A stretch of 52,131 nucleotides of DNA from Bacteroidaceae bacterium (GTDB taxonomy: Bacteria; Bacteroidota; Bacteroidia; Bacteroidales; Bacteroidaceae), in the NCBI GenBank assembly GCA_017651315.1, contig JAGCDE010000003.1:1-52131 (forward strand). The letters run 5' to 3'. Positions 43,375 to 51,875 of this stretch are shown here, in pieces. Position 1 is the first letter of the stretch, and every line of letters starts with the position of its first letter. The position numbers were made by a program, and so were the translations under genes. The notes beneath the pieces are model-generated. The model made no database searches, was not told the origin of the DNA, and saw only the letters and a list, made by a program, of their open reading frames with translations.

Positions 43375-44271
43375 TTAAAAACGTGATCCGGCACCGCCAC
43401 CGCCGAAGTGTCCTCCGCCGTAGCTGCCTCCGAAATGACCGCCGCCTCCCGAGAATCCGCCTCCGAAACCGCCGCCTAAATGCGTGCCTCCTCCGTTCCC
43501 CGTGGAATAGTACGAGGTGCGGTTTCTTGTGGTGATAAAGCCGCAGTGGGAACACTTGAATGTGAGCAGTTCTTTCTTGACCCCGTTGCTTTTTGATATG
43601 GTTGAAACGCCGACTTGTTTAAGGGCTATGTTGCCGCATTTGGGGCACTTCCGGCTTTGTCGGTCCAGAATCACGACAATCAGAATCAGCAATCCGAACA
43701 TGATAAAGCCTATGGCAAGTGCAAGCAGGATTTGCCTGTCACTTGGTCCCTCTTCAAGGTCGGAATATCCGCTGCTGAGAATTATGTCCCTGAGAGCTTC
43801 GGCTCCGGCCACCATACCCTCGTCCCATTCCTCATTGGCGAAGTGGGGGTTCATGTAGCGTATCTGGACCCGCTTGCAGATGGCATCGGGCAGGATTCCC
43901 TCCACTCCGTAGCCTGTGGCAAACTGAATGCAACGCTCTTCGGTGCAGAGCAGGATTACCAGACCGTTGTTGGTGCCCGATTTGCCTACACCAGCCTTCT
44001 CGCCCAGCAGGTGCGCGAACTCGAAGCAGTCATCGGGATTAATCTCGCGTACCACAGCCACAAGGGCCTGTATGCCGGTGCTGTCCTCGATGGTCCGGAA
44101 TGCTGCATCGATACGGCTGACCGCATCGGGCGAGAGAATGCCGTCAGGGTTGGACGTATAACAGTTCCTGTCCTGAAGATGCACGAGCGGTATGTCAGCC
44201 GGGGTATAGACCTTGGCCGGCAGGAGTCCGCACAGCAGGACCAGAGTGAGCAATATGACTGGTTTCCTCAT
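43375..44271 (-). CDS. TPM-domain protein with Gly-rich tail (YgcG type)
   Basis: About 298 residues, from the ATG at 44271 that overlaps the aroE stop (ATGA). It has a signal peptide (RKPVILLTLVLLCGLLPAKV), a TPM/YgcG phosphatase-like domain (about 30-165, with DAVSRIDAAFRTIEDSTGIQALVAVV and NGLVILLCTEERCIQFATGYGVEGILPD), a membrane helix near 180-200 (LLALAIGFIMFGLLILIVVI), a CxxC-x-CxxC zinc-ribbon-like segment (CPKCGN... CSHCGF), and a Gly/Phe/Ser-rich tail ending SRF. Pairing with lemA is the usual arrangement. Role unknown, possibly membrane or photosystem-like repair by analogy to Tlp18.3. Confidence 0.88.
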   Translation of the reverse strand: MRKPVILLTLVLLCGLLPAKVYTPADIPLVHLQDRNCYTSNPDGILSPDAVSRIDAAFRTIEDSTGIQALVAVVREINPDDCFEFAHLLGEKAGVGKSGTNNGLVILLCTEERCIQFATGYGVEGILPDAICKRVQIRYMNPHFANEEWDEGMVAGAEALRDIILSSGYSDLEEGPSDRQILLALAIGFIMFGLLILIVVILDRQSRKCPKCGNIALKQVGVSTISKSNGVKKELLTFKCSHCGFITTRNRTSYYSTGNGGGTHLGGGFGGGFSGGGGHFGGSYGGGHFGGGGAGSRF

Positions 44272-45386
44272 ATCTCCGGGCTGTTCCATATATTCCAGGC
44301 AGCTATAGCCTGCTGCTCCAGCATATCCTTACCTCCCTTGACGGTGGCCCCGTGCTCGCGGCCCTTCTTCATGAAAAGGGTTTCGTCAGGATTGGCTATC
44401 ACGTCTATGAGCAGATGTTTCTCTGACAGGAAACCGTAGGGTATGTCCGGACACTGGTCCGTGTCGGGCCACATCCCGAGCGGGGTGCAGTTGACAAGTA
44501 CATCGAAATCCTCCATGACAGAGGGGGAGAGCTCATAGTAACCCATTATATCGAAGGTTGAATTACGGGAGACGTAACGGTTCTCTATCCCCATTTGGTC
44601 AAGAGCGAACCTTACGGCCTTTGAAACTCCTCCTGTTCCCAGGATGAGCGCCTTGCTGTGGCCTTCAAGCACTCCCTTGAACGATTCCGTGAATCCGGTC
44701 CAGTCGGTGTTGTAACCGATGAGTTCTGTACCTGATCCCTTACGTATAACCCTTACGGTGTTGACGGCTCCGATGGTGCTTGCGGTCTGGTCAAGACGGT
44801 CCAGGAGAGGGATGATCTCCTCCTTGTACGGTATGGTCACGTTGAAACCGCACAGGTTGGGGTTATCGGCAACAAGTGACTTTATCTCATCTATGCTGTC
44901 GAGCTCAAAATTCTCATAGTGGGCGTTCATACGTTTTTCGCGGAACATCCTGTTGAACCGGACCTTGGATGCGGAGTGGGCCAACGGCTTTCCCACAAGA
45001 CCGAACAGACGGTCGTATGACCTGTCGGGCCTTTCCTTGGGCTCTTCAGCTCTTTTGGGTTCAACTGTATTCCCGGATTCCTGAGTACGCCAAGGTCCTT
45101 CAGCATGCTTTGGTCCTTGCGGATGTTCCGTCTCCTCCTGAACCCTTGGTTCTTCCGGTCGCTGTGGGCCTCGCATCCATGCGGGCTGACGTGAATCCTG
45201 TGGTTCAGCCTTCTCTTCATTTTCCTTTGGGGACAGCGGCTCAGCCTTCCCGACATTCCAATCAGTTTTCGGCTTCCCTGAGGTGTTGTCGTCCAGGGTA
45301 GGGTCATTAGGATGATTGAGTGCAGTGTTGACTGCCTTCAGGAAAATGACCAGTACGGCAATAATGAATAATATTGAAAAAAACAT
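44268..45386 (-). CDS. aroE: Shikimate dehydrogenase with N-terminal membrane anchor and charged linker
   Basis: 372 residues. The last 246 (from about 127) are a complete AroE: GLVGKPLAHSASKVRFN, GFNVTIPYKEEI with the catalytic Lys, GAVNTVR, GYNTDWTGF with the Asp, LGTGGVSKAV for NADP, NCTPLGMWP, and KGGKDMLEQQA. Residues 1-126 are extra: one hydrophobic helix (2-19) and a roughly 100-residue linker rich in Pro, Glu, Lys and Gln with loose PEEP/EEPK repeats. The start is supported by a 1-bp TAATG overlap with purC. AroE enzymes are normally soluble and lack this. The linker should leave the enzyme tethered to the cytosolic face of the inner membrane, if the N-terminus is outside. Confidence 0.9.
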   Translation of the reverse strand: MFFSILFIIAVLVIFLKAVNTALNHPNDPTLDDNTSGKPKTDWNVGKAEPLSPKENEEKAEPQDSRQPAWMRGPQRPEEPRVQEETEHPQGPKHAEGPWRTQESGNTVEPKRAEEPKERPDRSYDRLFGLVGKPLAHSASKVRFNRMFREKRMNAHYENFELDSIDEIKSLVADNPNLCGFNVTIPYKEEIIPLLDRLDQTASTIGAVNTVRVIRKGSGTELIGYNTDWTGFTESFKGVLEGHSKALILGTGGVSKAVRFALDQMGIENRYVSRNSTFDIMGYYELSPSVMEDFDVLVNCTPLGMWPDTDQCPDIPYGFLSEKHLLIDVIANPDETLFMKKGREHGATVKGGKDMLEQQAIAAWNIWNSPEI

Positions 45387-46333
45387 TATCTGTTCTCAAG
45401 CCATGTTTTAACATTATTCTCAATGCGGACAGCCGGATCCGTTCCGCTCTCCTTCACGAACTTCTCGCCAACAATGTGCTCGTAGAGTTCAATGTAACGC
45501 TCCGATACACTCTCTGCGTATGCATCGGTTATCTCGGGCATTACCTGGCCGGGCTGGTTCATGAAGTCATGCTCTATGAGCCACTGGCGGACAAACTCCT
45601 TGGAGAGCTGTTTCTGTGGCTCACCCTTCCTGAACTTATCCTGATAGCCGTCGGCATAGAAGTATCGTGAACTGTCAGGGGTGTGTATCTCGTCAATCAG
45701 ATAGACCTTGCCGTCACGCTTGCCGAACTCATATTTGGTATCAACGAGGATTAGTCCTTTCCGGGCGGCTATCTCAGTACCACGATTGAACAGGGCACGG
45801 GTATAGCGTTCCATAATCTCGTAATCCTCCTTGCTTACCAGTCCCTGAGCTATGATCTCCTCCTTGGAGATATTCTCATCATGTCCCTCCTCCGCCTTGG
45901 TGGTGGGGGTGATCAGGGGTTCGGGGAACTTCTGGTTCTCACGCATACCTTCGGGCAGGATGTTGCCGCAAAGATTACGGCAGCCCGCTTTGTAGTCACG
46001 CCAGGCGGAACCGGTCAGGTAGCCGCGGATAATCATCTCAACGCGGAAACCTTCACATTTGAGACCAACTGTAACCATCGGGTCCGGGGTGGCCAGCTTC
46101 CAGTTGGGGCAGATGTCGGCGGTGGCGTCCAGGAACTTGGCGGCAATCTGGTTAAGAACCTGTCCCTTGTAGGGGATACCCTTCGGCAGGATTACGTCAA
46201 AGGCCGATATACGGTCGGTGGCGACCATGACCAACAGGTCATCGTCTATGTTATAGACATCACGGACCTTGCCGTGATAAACACTCTTCTGTCCTTTGAA
46301 CCGGAAGTCAGTTCTTGTCAACGCTTTGCTCAT
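45386..46333 (-). CDS. purC: SAICAR synthase
   Basis: 315 residues from the ATG at 46333 ([15 protein letters not shown]), chosen because the longer frame would extend further into phoH with no family match. Signatures: [57 protein letters not shown], and [30 protein letters not shown]. It joins CAIR and Asp using ATP in purine synthesis. The length and the long variant insert are those of the Bacteroidota/eukaryote-like form. It overlaps the end of phoH by 26 bp and aroE by 1 bp. Confidence 0.95.
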   Translation of the reverse strand: MSKALTRTDFRFKGQKSVYHGKVRDVYNIDDDLLVMVATDRISAFDVILPKGIPYKGQVLNQIAAKFLDATADICPNWKLATPDPMVTVGLKCEGFRVEMIIRGYLTGSAWRDYKAGCRNLCGNILPEGMRENQKFPEPLITPTTKAEEGHDENISKEEIIAQGLVSKEDYEIMERYTRALFNRGTEIAARKGLILVDTKYEFGKRDGKVYLIDEIHTPDSSRYFYADGYQDKFRKGEPQKQLSKEFVRQWLIEHDFMNQPGQVMPEITDAYAESVSERYIELYEHIVGEKFVKESGTDPAVRIENNVKTWLENR

Positions 46334-47303
46334 TGTTATCTTTTTTTGTAATTCTTGTTTCTTTATGTGTCTGCTCATACCGGTCGTATGCATCGACAAT
46401 GCGGGTGACCAGCTTGTGGCGCACTATGTCTTTTCTTGTCATCCGTATCACGCTCAAGCCTTCCACTCCCTCCAGGATATCAAGTGCCTGGACCAGGCCT
46501 GATGTCTGGGTGGGAGGCAGGTCAATCTGCGTGAGGTCACCTGTGACAATCATCCTGGTGTTCCAGCCCATGCGGGTAAGGAACATCTTGATCTGCTGCG
46601 GGGTGGTGTTCTGCGCCTCGTCCAGTATCACTACGGCATCATTCAGCGTACGGCCGCGCATGAAAGCCAGCGGCGCAATCTGTATGATGTTCAGGTCCAT
46701 GTACTCCTTGAGCTTGGCTGTGGGAATCATGTCTTGGAGGGCATCATACAATGGCTGAAGGAACGGGTCAATCTTCTCGCGCATGTCACCGGGCAGGAAA
46801 CCGAGTTTCTCGCCAGCCTCGACAGCAGGGCGGCAAAGCACGATACGCTTTACCTCTTTGTTCTTCAGAGCACGGACTGCCAGTGCGATTGCTGTGTATG
46901 TCTTGCCTGAACCTGCCGGGCCGATGGCGAACAGCATGTCATGAGTGGAATAATCCGTAACAAGTCTCTTCTGGTTGACGCTCCGTGGCATGATGGGGCG
47001 GCCTGTCACTCCGAACAGTATGACATCGGAACTTTTCTCTCCTCCGGGATCCTGTCCGTTCACTATATCCACAATGACTTCCTCCTTGAGCGAATTGAAT
47101 TCGGAGCAATAATGTTCGAGTTTCAGCACGGCTTGTTCAAAACGGGCGGTTTCGTCCTCATCGCCCATGATTCGGATCACATTGCCGCGTGCCACTATGC
47201 GCAATTTGGGGTAAAGAGCCTTGAGAAGTTGCAGATTGGTGTTGTTGACTCCGTAGAAGACTGCGGGGTCAGCATCGTTCAGAACAATATGTTTCTCCAA
47301 CAT
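46308..47303 (-). CDS. phoH: PhoH-like ATPase
   Basis: A 331-residue protein. An N-terminal KH-like region (about 20-90) is followed by a P-loop ATPase related to superfamily 1 helicases: Walker A GPAGSGKT at 128-135, [33 protein letters not shown], Walker B VILDEAQN, and GDLTQIDLP. The PhoH/YbeZ group is linked to ribosome and rRNA maturation with YbeY in other bacteria. It lies 13 bp after marC and overlaps purC. Confidence 0.93.
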   Translation of the reverse strand: MLEKHIVLNDADPAVFYGVNNTNLQLLKALYPKLRIVARGNVIRIMGDEDETARFEQAVLKLEHYCSEFNSLKEEVIVDIVNGQDPGGEKSSDVILFGVTGRPIMPRSVNQKRLVTDYSTHDMLFAIGPAGSGKTYTAIALAVRALKNKEVKRIVLCRPAVEAGEKLGFLPGDMREKIDPFLQPLYDALQDMIPTAKLKEYMDLNIIQIAPLAFMRGRTLNDAVVILDEAQNTTPQQIKMFLTRMGWNTRMIVTGDLTQIDLPPTQTSGLVQALDILEGVEGLSVIRMTRKDIVRHKLVTRIVDAYDRYEQTHKETRITKKDNNEQSVDKN

Positions 47304-47316
47304 TTCCTTTCTTTAA

Positions 47317-47898
47317 TCAGCCTATCAGATGTCCGATATTGCTGGTGAACAGCTTGACTGCAATGGCCAGCAGGATTATTCCGAAAAACTTGCGCAACAC
47401 GTAAATCAGTCCCGGACCGAGAATCCTCTCGATACGGCTGATTGACCTGAGCACCACGAATATGAACGCCATGTTCAGGAACAGGGCTATCATGATATTG
47501 ATTGCCGAATACTCGGCCTTGAGTGAGAGCAGCGTGGTGAAAGAACCGGCACCCACTATGAGCGGGAACACAAGCGGGACGAAAGAGGAGACCTCCTTCG
47601 GTCCGGCATCGTATTTGAATATGGTGATATCGAATGTCATTTCAAAGCCTATGGCAAGGATGATTATGGAACCTGCCACAGCGAAAGACTCGATGTCAAC
47701 CCCGAAGAGCGAGAGTACACCATCGCCCAGGAAATAGATTATTGTCAGCAGTATCCAGGAAATGAGTGTCACCTTGAGGGCCGGTACCTTTCCTGTCTTG
47801 TGCTGCAGGTCGATTATTATAGGTATGGAGCCTGTTATATCAAGAATAGCGAACAGGACCACGAAAGCTCCTGCTATCTCCTTAATGTTTATATCCAT
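47317..47898 (-). CDS. MarC/YhgN-family membrane protein
   Basis: 193 residues from the ATG at 47898 (MDINIKEIAGAFVVLFAILDITGSIPI); 45 codons of open frame upstream overlap the preceding gene and are not family sequence. Six membrane helices are predicted, with the MarC-type opening LFAILDITGSIPIIIDLQ and central FVPLVFPLIVGAGSFTTLLSL. The family was first tied to multiple antibiotic resistance, but that was not upheld, and its function is unknown. Confidence 0.9.
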   Translation of the reverse strand: MDINIKEIAGAFVVLFAILDITGSIPIIIDLQHKTGKVPALKVTLISWILLTIIYFLGDGVLSLFGVDIESFAVAGSIIILAIGFEMTFDITIFKYDAGPKEVSSFVPLVFPLIVGAGSFTTLLSLKAEYSAINIMIALFLNMAFIFVVLRSISRIERILGPGLIYVLRKFFGIILLAIAVKLFTSNIGHLIG

Positions 47899-47915
47899 TC
47901 CTTCCTGTAGTCGTT

Positions 47916-48680
47916 TTATCGTTCTATAGTTGTTACGGGACGTATGGGAAGTCCGTTGTAGCGGTCTTTGATGGAATTCAGGACGGTCACGTTCTTTCCG
48001 TTCTTGTTGTCCATCCAAAGTATCTTGGCGCATTCGTATTCACCTTTGTCAACGGTGGAGCTCCAGTAGAGGCCATACTCGTCCTCGAACAGGTGTTTCT
48101 CGTAGTCGATGCATCCGGCAAGGGAGATGAAGATGCTGTTCTCCTCGAAACCCTTCCTGGTGCTTGTGAATTTGAATCCCCACACACCGTTCAGCTTGCA
48201 CCATGTCTTTTCGGTGCAGTCGAGCAGGTCCTGGAAATCCTTCAGGGTGGGTATATGCCAATCGCTTCCGAGAATGACGGTTGCGGCATCGTCCTGCGGT
48301 TCAAGGACGTTCTTTCCGTCATAATTCACTTCACCCACAATGGGGATGTACTTGTTGAGTTTCTTTTTCTTTTCAGGATCCTTGAACACATAATTGTTGT
48401 CGGTGTATTCGGTCTTGGGCGATGTCTCTCCCCAGGCGAAGAAAGAACCGGCCTGGTCCGGACTTTTGGCTCCCAGGTTACACTTGGCCCACAGGGTACC
48501 GAAAGGGATACCGAGGTCAACCGCCTCGATGGTCTGGCCATTGGCGCATGGTATCCTGATGATTCCATTCTCAAGGTCACTCATCGGTATGGCGTACTCA
48601 TCTTCCTTCTTGCATCCGGACAATGACAGGACCAGAATCATAGTGAAAGCTATTACCGGACAGAAATTGATTCTTTTCAT
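47916..48680 (-). CDS. FISUMP-like lipoprotein
   Basis: 254 residues from the ATG at 48680 (MKRINFCPVIAFTMILVLSLSGC, lipobox LSGC). The mature part resembles the Fibrobacter major paralogous (FISUMP) domain: IEAVDLGIPFGTLWAKCNLGA, FFAWGET, DAATVILGSDWHIPTLKDFQDLLDC, YGLYWSSTVD and the closing GLPIRPV. These surface lipoproteins are common in Bacteroidota and have no assigned function. It interrupts the menA-ubiE and marC-phoH-purC genes and has its own -7 box (TATATTTG on the - strand, 48732-48725), so it may be an insertion into the cluster. Confidence 0.85.
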   Translation of the reverse strand: MKRINFCPVIAFTMILVLSLSGCKKEDEYAIPMSDLENGIIRIPCANGQTIEAVDLGIPFGTLWAKCNLGAKSPDQAGSFFAWGETSPKTEYTDNNYVFKDPEKKKKLNKYIPIVGEVNYDGKNVLEPQDDAATVILGSDWHIPTLKDFQDLLDCTEKTWCKLNGVWGFKFTSTRKGFEENSIFISLAGCIDYEKHLFEDEYGLYWSSTVDKGEYECAKILWMDNKNGKNVTVLNSIKDRYNGLPIRPVTTIER

Positions 48681-48724
48681 TTCAGTTGATAGTTTAGTTA
48701 CACCTCTTTTAAATAAAATGTGTG

Positions 48725-48732
48725 CAAATATA
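48725..48732 (-). promoter_or_regulatory. -7 box upstream of the FISUMP-like lipoprotein
   Basis: CAAATATA on the + strand is TATATTTG on the - strand, an exact TAnnTTTG match. It lies between the end of ubiE and the lipoprotein start. No good -33 element is seen. Confidence 0.45.
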
Positions 48733-48736
48733 ATCA

Positions 48737-49426
48737 TTATTTGTATGCCACGTACATGCGGCACACACCAAATATGAACTGTTTGTGACGGACGGTGTTG
48801 AAACCTGCCTCATGAAGCATGGGCATGAAGGCGGCAGGCAGGGGGAACCGGAGGATGGATTCCGGCAGATAAGTGAATGCGTCAAGGTTTCCGGTCATCC
48901 TGGCGCCCATGCGTGGCAGAACCCTGAGCGAATAGAGCTCGTAAAAGAAACGTATCAGCCTGTTCGCAGGGTAGGAGAGCTCAAGAATCACCAGCTTGCC
49001 GCCTTTCCTGAGCACGCGGCACATCTCGGCCAGACCTTTGGCCCGGTCCTCGAAATTACGGACTCCGAAGGCTACACACACGCGGTCAAACGAACTGTCG
49101 GGGAAGGGGAGGTCCTCGGCCTGGGCTGTCAGCAGGTCAATGGGTTTGCCCTGGCATTTCCCTCGACCTATCCTGAGCATCCCTTCGGATATGTCAATAC
49201 CTGTTACATGTGAACCCGGTGCGGCTTTGTCGGCTACAGCTATCGCGAAATCGGCTGTGCCTGTGGCCACATCGAGAACCTGTATGGGGCGTGTGGTGTC
49301 GGCAATTTCACGTACTGCCTTGCGGCGCCAGGAGCGGTCGGCACCGAATGATGACCTGTGGTTGAAACTGTCGTAACCGGGGGCAATGTCATCGAAAAGC
49401 TCACGTATTCCTTCTTTGTCCGGCAT
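48737..49426 (-). CDS. ubiE: Demethylmenaquinone methyltransferase
   Basis: 229 residues from the ATG at 49426 (MPDKEGIRELFDDIAPGYD); an in-frame GTG two codons earlier overlaps the menA stop. SAM-dependent methyltransferase of the UbiE/MenG family: FDDIAPGYDSFNHRSSFGADRSWRRKAV, motif I VLDVATGTADFAI, the GxDISEGML block, and DRVCVAFGVRNFEDRAKGLAEMCRVLRKGGKLVILE. With no ubiquinone genes in view, it should make menaquinone from demethylmenaquinone at the membrane. It directly follows menA, the previous step. Confidence 0.95.
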   Translation of the reverse strand: MPDKEGIRELFDDIAPGYDSFNHRSSFGADRSWRRKAVREIADTTRPIQVLDVATGTADFAIAVADKAAPGSHVTGIDISEGMLRIGRGKCQGKPIDLLTAQAEDLPFPDSSFDRVCVAFGVRNFEDRAKGLAEMCRVLRKGGKLVILELSYPANRLIRFFYELYSLRVLPRMGARMTGNLDAFTYLPESILRFPLPAAFMPMLHEAGFNTVRHKQFIFGVCRMYVAYK

Positions 49427-49428
49427 AA

Positions 49429-50325
49429 TCACTGAAGTATATAGCCAATTCCTGCAAGCAGGGCGAAAATGAATGTCGAGATGACCAGTAGGGGGAGCAT
49501 GGGGTCCAGGGCGCGCCCGTCAAGCTTCCACACTCCGGCCAGATGCTTGATATACAGGGGGAGTGTTATTAAATAGAGGTACGGAAGCCAGCCGTGTGTC
49601 CGCAATAGCGTGAAGGCTACCATCACAGCCCAGCCTGCAACAATAAGAACAGTATGGTATATTCTGGCGCGTTTGCCGCCTATTTTCAGAGGGACGGTCA
49701 CGCGGTTGGCGGCATCGGACTTCATGTCACGGATGTTGTTCACGTTCAATACACCAATACTGAAAAGACCTGTCGCTGTGCCTGGCATGAGGGTCCAAGG
49801 GTCGATTCTGTGGATGCACACGAAATATCCTCCGACTACAGGGACGAGTCCGAAGAATATGAACACGAACAGGTCGCCAAGGCCGATGTATCCGTACGGA
49901 TGTTTGCCAAGAGTGTAATGGATGGCTGCCCAGATGGCCGCCCCGCCCAGAATGACAAGACATTCGGACTCGATGCAGAACACAGTCCCGAATGAGGACC
50001 TTATCATTCCCAGTCCAAGGATACAGCACACCAGCACCATGATCCGGATGCAGGAGCGCATCTCGTCCTCGGTCAGTCCGCCGCCCTCGATACCGTATTT
50101 GGGGCCCTCACGGCCGCTTCCATCCACTCCGCTCAGCCAGTCGCCCAGTTCATTGGACATGTTTGAAAGAATCTGTAACGATATGGTAGTGAGGATGGTG
50201 AGCAGTATCACATACCACCTGACGCTATGTCCGGCACAGGCCAGCATTATGCCCAGGACAATCCCCGCAGTGGAGAGGGGCAGGGTCCTGAGCCTCATTG
50301 AACGTATCACCGCCTTTGCCGTCAT
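49429..50325 (-). CDS. menA: 1,4-dihydroxy-2-naphthoate polyprenyltransferase
   Basis: A 298-residue UbiA-superfamily membrane prenyltransferase with eight to nine helices. Its Asp-rich motifs are NELGDWLSGVDGSGREG (first) and NNIRDMKSDAANRVTV (second). It attaches the polyprenyl chain to DHNA to form demethylmenaquinone. It opens the ten-gene minus-strand run; a TAAATTTG box on the - strand (50370-50363) is the likely promoter, with a leader of about 30 nt. Confidence 0.94.
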   Translation of the reverse strand: MTAKAVIRSMRLRTLPLSTAGIVLGIMLACAGHSVRWYVILLTILTTISLQILSNMSNELGDWLSGVDGSGREGPKYGIEGGGLTEDEMRSCIRIMVLVCCILGLGMIRSSFGTVFCIESECLVILGGAAIWAAIHYTLGKHPYGYIGLGDLFVFIFFGLVPVVGGYFVCIHRIDPWTLMPGTATGLFSIGVLNVNNIRDMKSDAANRVTVPLKIGGKRARIYHTVLIVAGWAVMVAFTLLRTHGWLPYLYLITLPLYIKHLAGVWKLDGRALDPMLPLLVISTFIFALLAGIGYILQ

Positions 50326-50362
50326 GATAATCTTTTATAGAGCTAAGAATCTGTTTTGAGTG

Positions 50363-50370
50363 CAAATTTA
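50363..50370 (-). promoter_or_regulatory. -7 box of menA
   Basis: CAAATTTA on the + strand is TAAATTTG on the - strand, the same box as at the lpxD operon. The -33 element is not clear. Confidence 0.45.
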
Positions 50371-50592
50371 ATGCAAATCCCAGCCAGTTTGTTCCGACTC
50401 TGCCCCGATTGTTGTAAATTCGCGGAACTAACCTTAGAATCTGTTGAAATTTGTTCCATGCAGGAGATTATTGGCTGTTTTTTAGGCTTTGCCAGAATAA
50501 TGGAGGTCCGTTTTGACTGAGGAACTATGAAGACGGAGGAAAAAGGAGTCGGTAGTTTTTTATGGAAACAGATTCTTAAATACTTAATTATT

Positions 50593-51705
50593 ATGAACAG
50601 AATCGTTATTAACTGTATTTTGCTGCTTGTCGCAACTCCGGTATTTTCAAAAGTGAACACCAGTGCATCGGATTCCAGGGTGACCTACGTAGGACGCACT
50701 GCCGTAACTGACGGCGATGTGAGTTTTGACTGGAGTTCAACCTATTTCAATCTCTCCTTCCAGGGGGATTACCTGGCCGTTCGTGCTTCGGACACAGGAA
50801 AGGACTATTTCAACGTGTGGATTGACCGCCCCATGAGTTCTGAGGCTGACAAGATATTATGCCTCAATTCCAGGGATTCTCTGCTCGTCATAGTCGATGC
50901 TAAGGATTTCGGGAAAGGGAAGAAGAACAGGAGTCACACCGTGATAATCCAGAAACGGACCGAGGCACAGCAGGGGACAGCCACCCTCCACGAGTTCATA
51001 ACCGATGGGGAAATGCTTCAGGCGGCACCTGTCAAAGAGCGTCTCATTGAGTTCGTAGGCGATTCATACACTTGCGGATACGGTATAGAGAACAGCATAG
51101 CCCGTAACCGTTATACCCCTGAAACCCAAAATACATCCAAGACCTACTGTGCGCTTCTCGCGCGGTATTTCGATGCCGATTTCATTACGGTGTCCCATTC
51201 CGGCCAGGGAATTAACCGCAACTACGATGATTCGGACAGGGCCTCGCGTTGGTATATGCCGGACCGTTACACCTGTACATTCGATATGGTCCGCAACCCG
51301 AAATGGACACCCGGTAACCTGAAACCTGACATCACCATGATCTACCTTGGACAGAATGATTTCTCGACCGAGAGGATGCCTATGCGTGACCCTTTCAAGC
51401 GCAACTACAAGCGTCTCATCAAGGAAATCAAGGATTATTATGGTGAGGAGCATCCCATATTGTGTGTCTCCACGAAGGTTGACAAGCTGCTGTTTGATTT
51501 TGTACGCGAGTGCGTGGAGGAGTGCGGTTACCCCAATGTATATTATGACGGGATGTTCCAGGCTGTTCATCTGGACAATGACAGTGAACTTGGCGCTGAC
51601 TGGCATCCGAACTGGAAGGCTCATATCAAGCTGGCCTATGCGCTCATTCCCTATTTCTCCACCATAACAGGTTGGGAGATGCAGCCTTCCAAGGCTGTGG
51701 AGTGA
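50593..51705 (+). CDS. CE2-type SGNH carbohydrate esterase
   Basis: 370 residues from the ATG at 50593 (MNRIVINCILLLVATPVFSK signal peptide); 22 upstream codons are non-family. An N-terminal jelly-roll (about 25-145, VTYVGRTAVTDGDVSFDWSSTYFNLSFQGDYLAVRASD) is followed by an SGNH hydrolase. Block I is FVGDSYTCGYG with Ser158, block III is LGQNDF, and block V is ADWHPN with Asp336 and His338. This two-domain order is that of CE2 acetyl esterases, such as the esterase part of Clostridium thermocellum CtCel5C-CE2. It probably deacetylates xylan or mannan in the periplasm or outside the cell. It is a single gene with no linked polysaccharide locus in view. Confidence 0.88.
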   Translation: MNRIVINCILLLVATPVFSKVNTSASDSRVTYVGRTAVTDGDVSFDWSSTYFNLSFQGDYLAVRASDTGKDYFNVWIDRPMSSEADKILCLNSRDSLLVIVDAKDFGKGKKNRSHTVIIQKRTEAQQGTATLHEFITDGEMLQAAPVKERLIEFVGDSYTCGYGIENSIARNRYTPETQNTSKTYCALLARYFDADFITVSHSGQGINRNYDDSDRASRWYMPDRYTCTFDMVRNPKWTPGNLKPDITMIYLGQNDFSTERMPMRDPFKRNYKRLIKEIKDYYGEEHPILCVSTKVDKLLFDFVRECVEECGYPNVYYDGMFQAVHLDNDSELGADWHPNWKAHIKLAYALIPYFSTITGWEMQPSKAVE

Positions 51706-51767
51706 TAAATGTATGTGTCCGGAGATTTTTTTTGTGCCGGATGGATGCTGTATCTTGAAAAATTGGT

Positions 51768-51775
51768 TATCTTTG
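51768..51775 (+). promoter_or_regulatory. -7 box of the tRNA-Cys gene
   Basis: TATCTTTG matches TAnnTTTG exactly. Transcription would start near 51782 and give a leader of about 20 nt that contains a small hairpin (GCAACT/AGTTGC, 51781-51797). Confidence 0.5.
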
Positions 51776-51801
51776 CAGCCGCAACTCCGAAAGTTGCAGT
51801 T

Positions 51802-51875
51802 GGTACCTTGACCGAGCGGCTAGGTATCGGTCTGCAAAACCGAGTACGGCGGTTCGAGTCCGCCAGGTACCTCCA
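51802..51875 (+). tRNA. tRNA-Cys (GCA anticodon)
   Basis: A full cloverleaf: acceptor GGTACCT pairing with AGGTACC, D-arm ACC/GGT, anticodon stem TCGGT/ACCGA with loop CTGCAAA (anticodon GCA), variable GTAC, T-arm GGCGG-TTCGAGT-CCGCC, discriminator U and an encoded CCA (51873-51875). U73 is the usual Cys identity base. A terminator hairpin follows at once. Confidence 0.96.
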
